Part shown: in pieces, positions 60,505 to 64,000 of the stretch
Layout of the letters: each line of letters opens with the position of its first letter
How positions within the stretch are numbered: position 1 is the first letter of the stretch
Source of the DNA: Schistosoma haematobium
Lineage: Eukaryota > Platyhelminthes > Trematoda > Strigeidida > Schistosomatidae
DNA: 64,000 nt
Direction: 5' to 3'
Assembly (NCBI RefSeq): GCF_000699445.3
Contig: NC_067202.1
Location: forward strand, 6,154,958-6,218,957
Notes under the pieces: model-generated
Told to the model about the DNA's origin: nothing
Database searches by the model: none
The model's input: the letters and a program-made list of their open reading frames with translations, nothing else
Made by a program: the position numbers and the translations under genes

Positions 60505-60665
60505 AAGAACGGTGGTTAGTGGTTCAGGTATCCGATATTCAACCACTAAGTCCCGGGTCCAAACTCTGGTCCACCTACTTCGGGATGGTAAACCCGGGTG
60601 GTATCACTAGCCCTCATACTTGGAATGAGGCTTATATCTGGTAATAAAAGCCTTGCAAAGTTCCA
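60505..60665 (+). mobile_element. tRNA-like short element, fourth kind
   Basis: GTGGTTAGTGGTTCAGG (A-box-like), CCGGGTCCAAACTCTGG (B-box-like) and GGTGGTATCACTAGCCC. The end matches the element at 62960. No hammerhead core. Confidence 0.5.
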
Positions 60666-60669
60666 CTTA

Positions 60670-62080
60670 GCTCAACTGATGAAATGAAAAGTTTGTTAAA
60701 CGCTGATGATTTAGTCAATCATTTATAGACAGGATAGAAACTGAGGTATGTGTATTGGTTTAAATTGTCACACAATATTAACACTGAGATAAAACCAACA
60801 AGACAAATTCATAAGAAGCAGAAGTAGTAAGACCATCAATGACAGTAGAAAACATTAGGGATATACAATATGATTCGCGAATAAAGAATAATTCCATATA
60901 ATAAATAGTACAAGTATTGTAAGACAATAAATTTGAATGAATCTGTGGTATCGAGACCAATTCTGGGCCATCTCACATAACATCTCCAACTACTGGTTAA
61001 AAAATAACCTCATAGATCTGAACTAGATAGTTTCCATCTGTACATACGGCTCAATCTAACAGTCATTGATTTCATGGGCAGATGTCACATTTTAGTTTCA
61101 ATCACTTGTAACTACCATCCTATTCCTAGGACATTTAAAAGTGAGCATCAAGGTGGGCGGGGGTTGAATATCTTAATGATAAAAACATTTTATATATGCG
61201 GCCTGTTTGATATACCTCCAGTTTATTTACAATCATCCAATCCATTTAATTGAAAATTTTTACCCATCTCTAAATTAGAAACTATATAGTGCTATGTTAT
61301 GAGAAATATTCAATTAAGCCTGATCTGTGTGTCTATATTTATTTAAAAATCTTAATCGATTAGAAAGAGAAAACAATCAGAAATATAAAATACCATATCA
61401 TAGAAAACGTGGAACAATGAAAGAAGAAAAACACAATAAAACACAGGAATGAAAGCCACCAATCAACTGTTGTCAATTATCTATGCTAAGTCATTGATAA
61501 TGGTATATCATATTGTAATATTGTACTTAAATAACTATGGGAAAAATACCATTTGACTGTATTTTTGTAGGTAGCTTTTATAAGAAAGAATGTAAAGTGG
61601 AGAGAAAATGAGTTATCGATTGGCGGCTGGTAAATTAATCACTAGGTTCATATGAATGAAATACTTATGACCTTCTTCGCTCTCTCTATGTATGTATGTG
61701 TTTCAGATTGAACGATTGGATGATAAGTTGGAAAAAAAAACAAGTGTCCATTCTTTTTCTGCGGACAGAATAGTGGAATGAGGTGAGGAGGGGGGGAGAG
61801 AGAAAGAAGAGAATTGAATTTGGCATAAGAAAAGTCCAGGCACTGTAATTATTATTTAACTGATAAAATCCCGATGCCAGGTAAAGACAAAGAAATTTGA
61901 AGTGATTAAGAGGAAGTGGAATATTTGTTACTTCATATACAAAGTGTTTATGTTTTAATCTGTTTGAAATTTTTACATCTTGACTTGGTCAGAATGGATT
62001 AACCAACCAGTTAAATTTTCATTCATAAATATGCTTATTTCATGATTAGGTCAAGGATTTATCTTAGTTGCACAAGCATT
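60670..62080. other. no gene seen
   Basis: AT-rich, simple repeats only (GGAGGGGGGGAGAGAG near 61788). Confidence 0.4.
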
Positions 62081-62639
62081 AAAAACTGGGAAGAATTGGA
62101 CAGTCTTTTCATTCTTTAGGAGTCCCTATCCACAATTTTATCGGAAATCAAATACAAGACATTCAGGTCTCATGAAGAGTGGTTAACATTTAGATCACTG
62201 AGCTGGTGTTCAGTTGTTCACTTATTTTATGAGCTTGTTCTATATAACCCTCTTCTATCACTATCAAGAAAGTTAATTGAAGAGTGATGATGATGAGGGG
62301 AAGGTCAAAACACTAGATGCACAGAGACCAGTTCGACTAGAGGTTATGTCACAGTTGGGATAGTAATTCTTCAAGAATAACTGAACTGTTTTAGTGATGT
62401 TAAATTCCTATTAATCAAAAATGCGAGTTTTTAAAACTATTGACTTTAAAATAAGAGCGAATAAATGTTTAAAACGGTTTTGTTGGTGGTGATAAGATAA
62501 TTGACAAGGACGCTGAAGTATTTGTAGTATCAGTCGTAGTGAGAAAGAGTAGACGGTTAGATATCGAGAATATGGTTAGATAAAGTAGAAAGAAAAGGTT
62601 TATGTGAGGGAATACCGCAACTTAAGATTTAGAAGATAA

Positions 62640-62945
62640 TAAGTGAATTGAACTGCGCCATTATGATTGACTTCAAGCTATTTTACCCAACGTATCCAAC
62701 TACTGGTTGCAGTTATCGCGCGGAGACCAACCAAGTAGTCTTCACCCAATAACATGGCTCAGACTAATAATCAATGACACTTTGGTTCGCTCGCTCCTAG
62801 CTTTCTGCCGACCGATTCCTACGTCAGACAACATTTAGGGAAGGCGGCCGTTAGGAATACGTAATAAATGTCCCAACCACCTTAGTAGATGAAGATTCAC
62901 AGCCTCATTACATATCTTATCACTTTGTTGTTCTAACTTATACGA
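62640..62945. repeat. possible retrotransposon-derived fragment
   Basis: A GC-richer block (GCGCGGAGACCAACCAAG, GGAAGGCGGCCGTTAGG) with no long frame. It stands out from the AT-rich flanks; origin unknown. Confidence 0.3.
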
Positions 62946-62959
62946 CCAACGGTTCTAAG

Positions 62960-63115
62960 ACACAAGTGGTGGCTGGGTGGTTAGACTATTGGACTTCTAA
63001 CTACTAGGTCGCAGGTTCAAGTCTTGTTGGACCTGTCTGGGTTTGGACAGTCAGGTAGTATCACTTTCACATAAACCGTAGCTCAAAGCGTCAGGCAAAT
63101 GAATTTGTACTTAGT
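62960..63115 (+). mobile_element. tRNA-like short element, fourth kind
   Basis: GGCTGGGTGGTTAGACTATTG (A-box-like), GCAGGTTCAAGTCTTG (B-box-like), then CAGGTAGTATCACTTTCAC as in the 60.5 kb copy. Confidence 0.5.
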
Positions 63116-63967
63116 GAGTTACGTGAGATCAAAAACCTACAGTCTATACACACCTTTTACAAGGTATAGGACTCGGTTTAGAATATAGATTATTGGTTTC
63201 CAGCTCAGTGATTCAATATTATTTCACTTATTATGGTTAACATAGACATCTCTTGTGAACTTTATGCGTGTGTGGAATTGTGTTGATATTCACTTCCAAG
63301 GAGTCTTAAATAAGGACAAAAACACTATTTCCAAACTATAAGGTAATTACAAAACAATTCATGTAGATTACATATCGATTTACTAAGGACTAATTTCATC
63401 ATTACATCAATTAGAAAGTGATCGCAGTAAGACAGTATAAACAATCAACCGAAAAACAGTCGTAAAAAGGATGGTAATAATTTCACTAGGTCTTTTTTCG
63501 TATAATCGTATAAACAATTGAAGGCATATCTATTTAACTTAATATATGATAATTAGCATACAAAGATAGCAGATTGACTTAACGGATATGCATATTAATC
63601 ATGTTGCCTGGTGAGGTGGTGTTATAAACGCAATTGACCTCGACAATTACAAATACAATAGATTTACAACCAAATAAAATGCCTAGCATACATTTCCGAT
63701 ATTCAAACTGTGTCAACTTATTATGTGTAGTGGTACGATTTTTGGGACTGGTAGTTGAAAGCACACTCATTGTCTTGGCAATTTAGAAGTGTGCGTGTAA
63801 TTGTTTCTTTTTGTGTAAAACAACGGCAAAATTGATCTGCTTTTTAATCTAATCTGATACTAGTAATATTAGTTATTACTCTTTGTTCCGGTTTAAAATG
63901 TTTGGATGCTACCTACTCAACATGTTACTATAATTATTCAAAATGTCGACCTGAATATTACACATTT

Positions 63968-64000
63968 TGCCCCCAAGTTCCCTGGTACGGTCGGAGGTGG
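63968..64000 (+). mobile_element. start of another R540 copy, cut by window end
   Basis: GCCCCCAAGTTCCCTGGTAC followed by GGTCGGAGGTGG matches the R540 5' end. Confidence 0.7.

Overview
The window is AT-rich, intron- and repeat-dense animal DNA that reads as a blood-fluke genome (genus Schistosoma). The evidence is near-complete and truncated RTE-clade (SR2-like) non-LTR retrotransposons, several elements carrying Smα-type hammerhead ribozymes, a decayed Penelope-like element, Gypsy and LTR remnants, and abundant TA/TAA/AAAT microsatellites. No bacterial features are present. The species within the genus cannot be fixed from the window alone.

One host protein-coding gene is clear: a minus-strand gene for the LKB1/STK11 serine/threonine kinase. 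Six coding exons run from 44214 down to a stop codon at 19953. All are joined by phase-compatible introns (phase 0 except the last, phase 1), one of them with a non-canonical GC donor. The exons encode about 1005 residues: the kinase domain from the beta-3 lysine to the end of the C-lobe, with two long inserts, then a long low-complexity tail. The exon for the glycine-rich loop and N-terminus was not found and probably lies beyond 64000. Nearly all repeats between 20 and 44 kb are therefore intronic in this gene, and everything above 44.2 kb is probably its first intron or upstream DNA.

Left part (1-19.9 kb): a transposon graveyard downstream of the gene. It holds a complete 3.2 kb RTE copy with a 14-bp target duplication (2270-5480), a Penelope-like endonuclease remnant (about 6350-6940), a Gypsy integrase end (about 8550-9056), a solo LTR (9358-9612), two nearly identical inverted RTE 3' fragments (about 10248-10763 and 12968-13892), and three kinds of hammerhead-bearing, tRNA-like short elements. 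Middle (20-44 kb): LKB1 exons separated by introns with short retroposons (called R540 here), inverted-repeat elements, a pair of 250-bp inverted repeats 2.9 kb apart, and a tRNA-Leu-like sequence. Right part (44-64 kb): no recognisable exon; intact hammerheads at 46.1 and 47.1 kb, a solo LTR (50806-51101), and a nested RTE/R540/LTR insertion stack (51.76-53.63 kb).

The most interesting theme is the set of self-cleaving RNA elements. At least three sequence-distinct short families combine pol III-like A/B boxes, a hammerhead core (CUGANGA...GAAA) and inverted arms that place complementary copies of the ribozyme's downstream product at the other end of the element.
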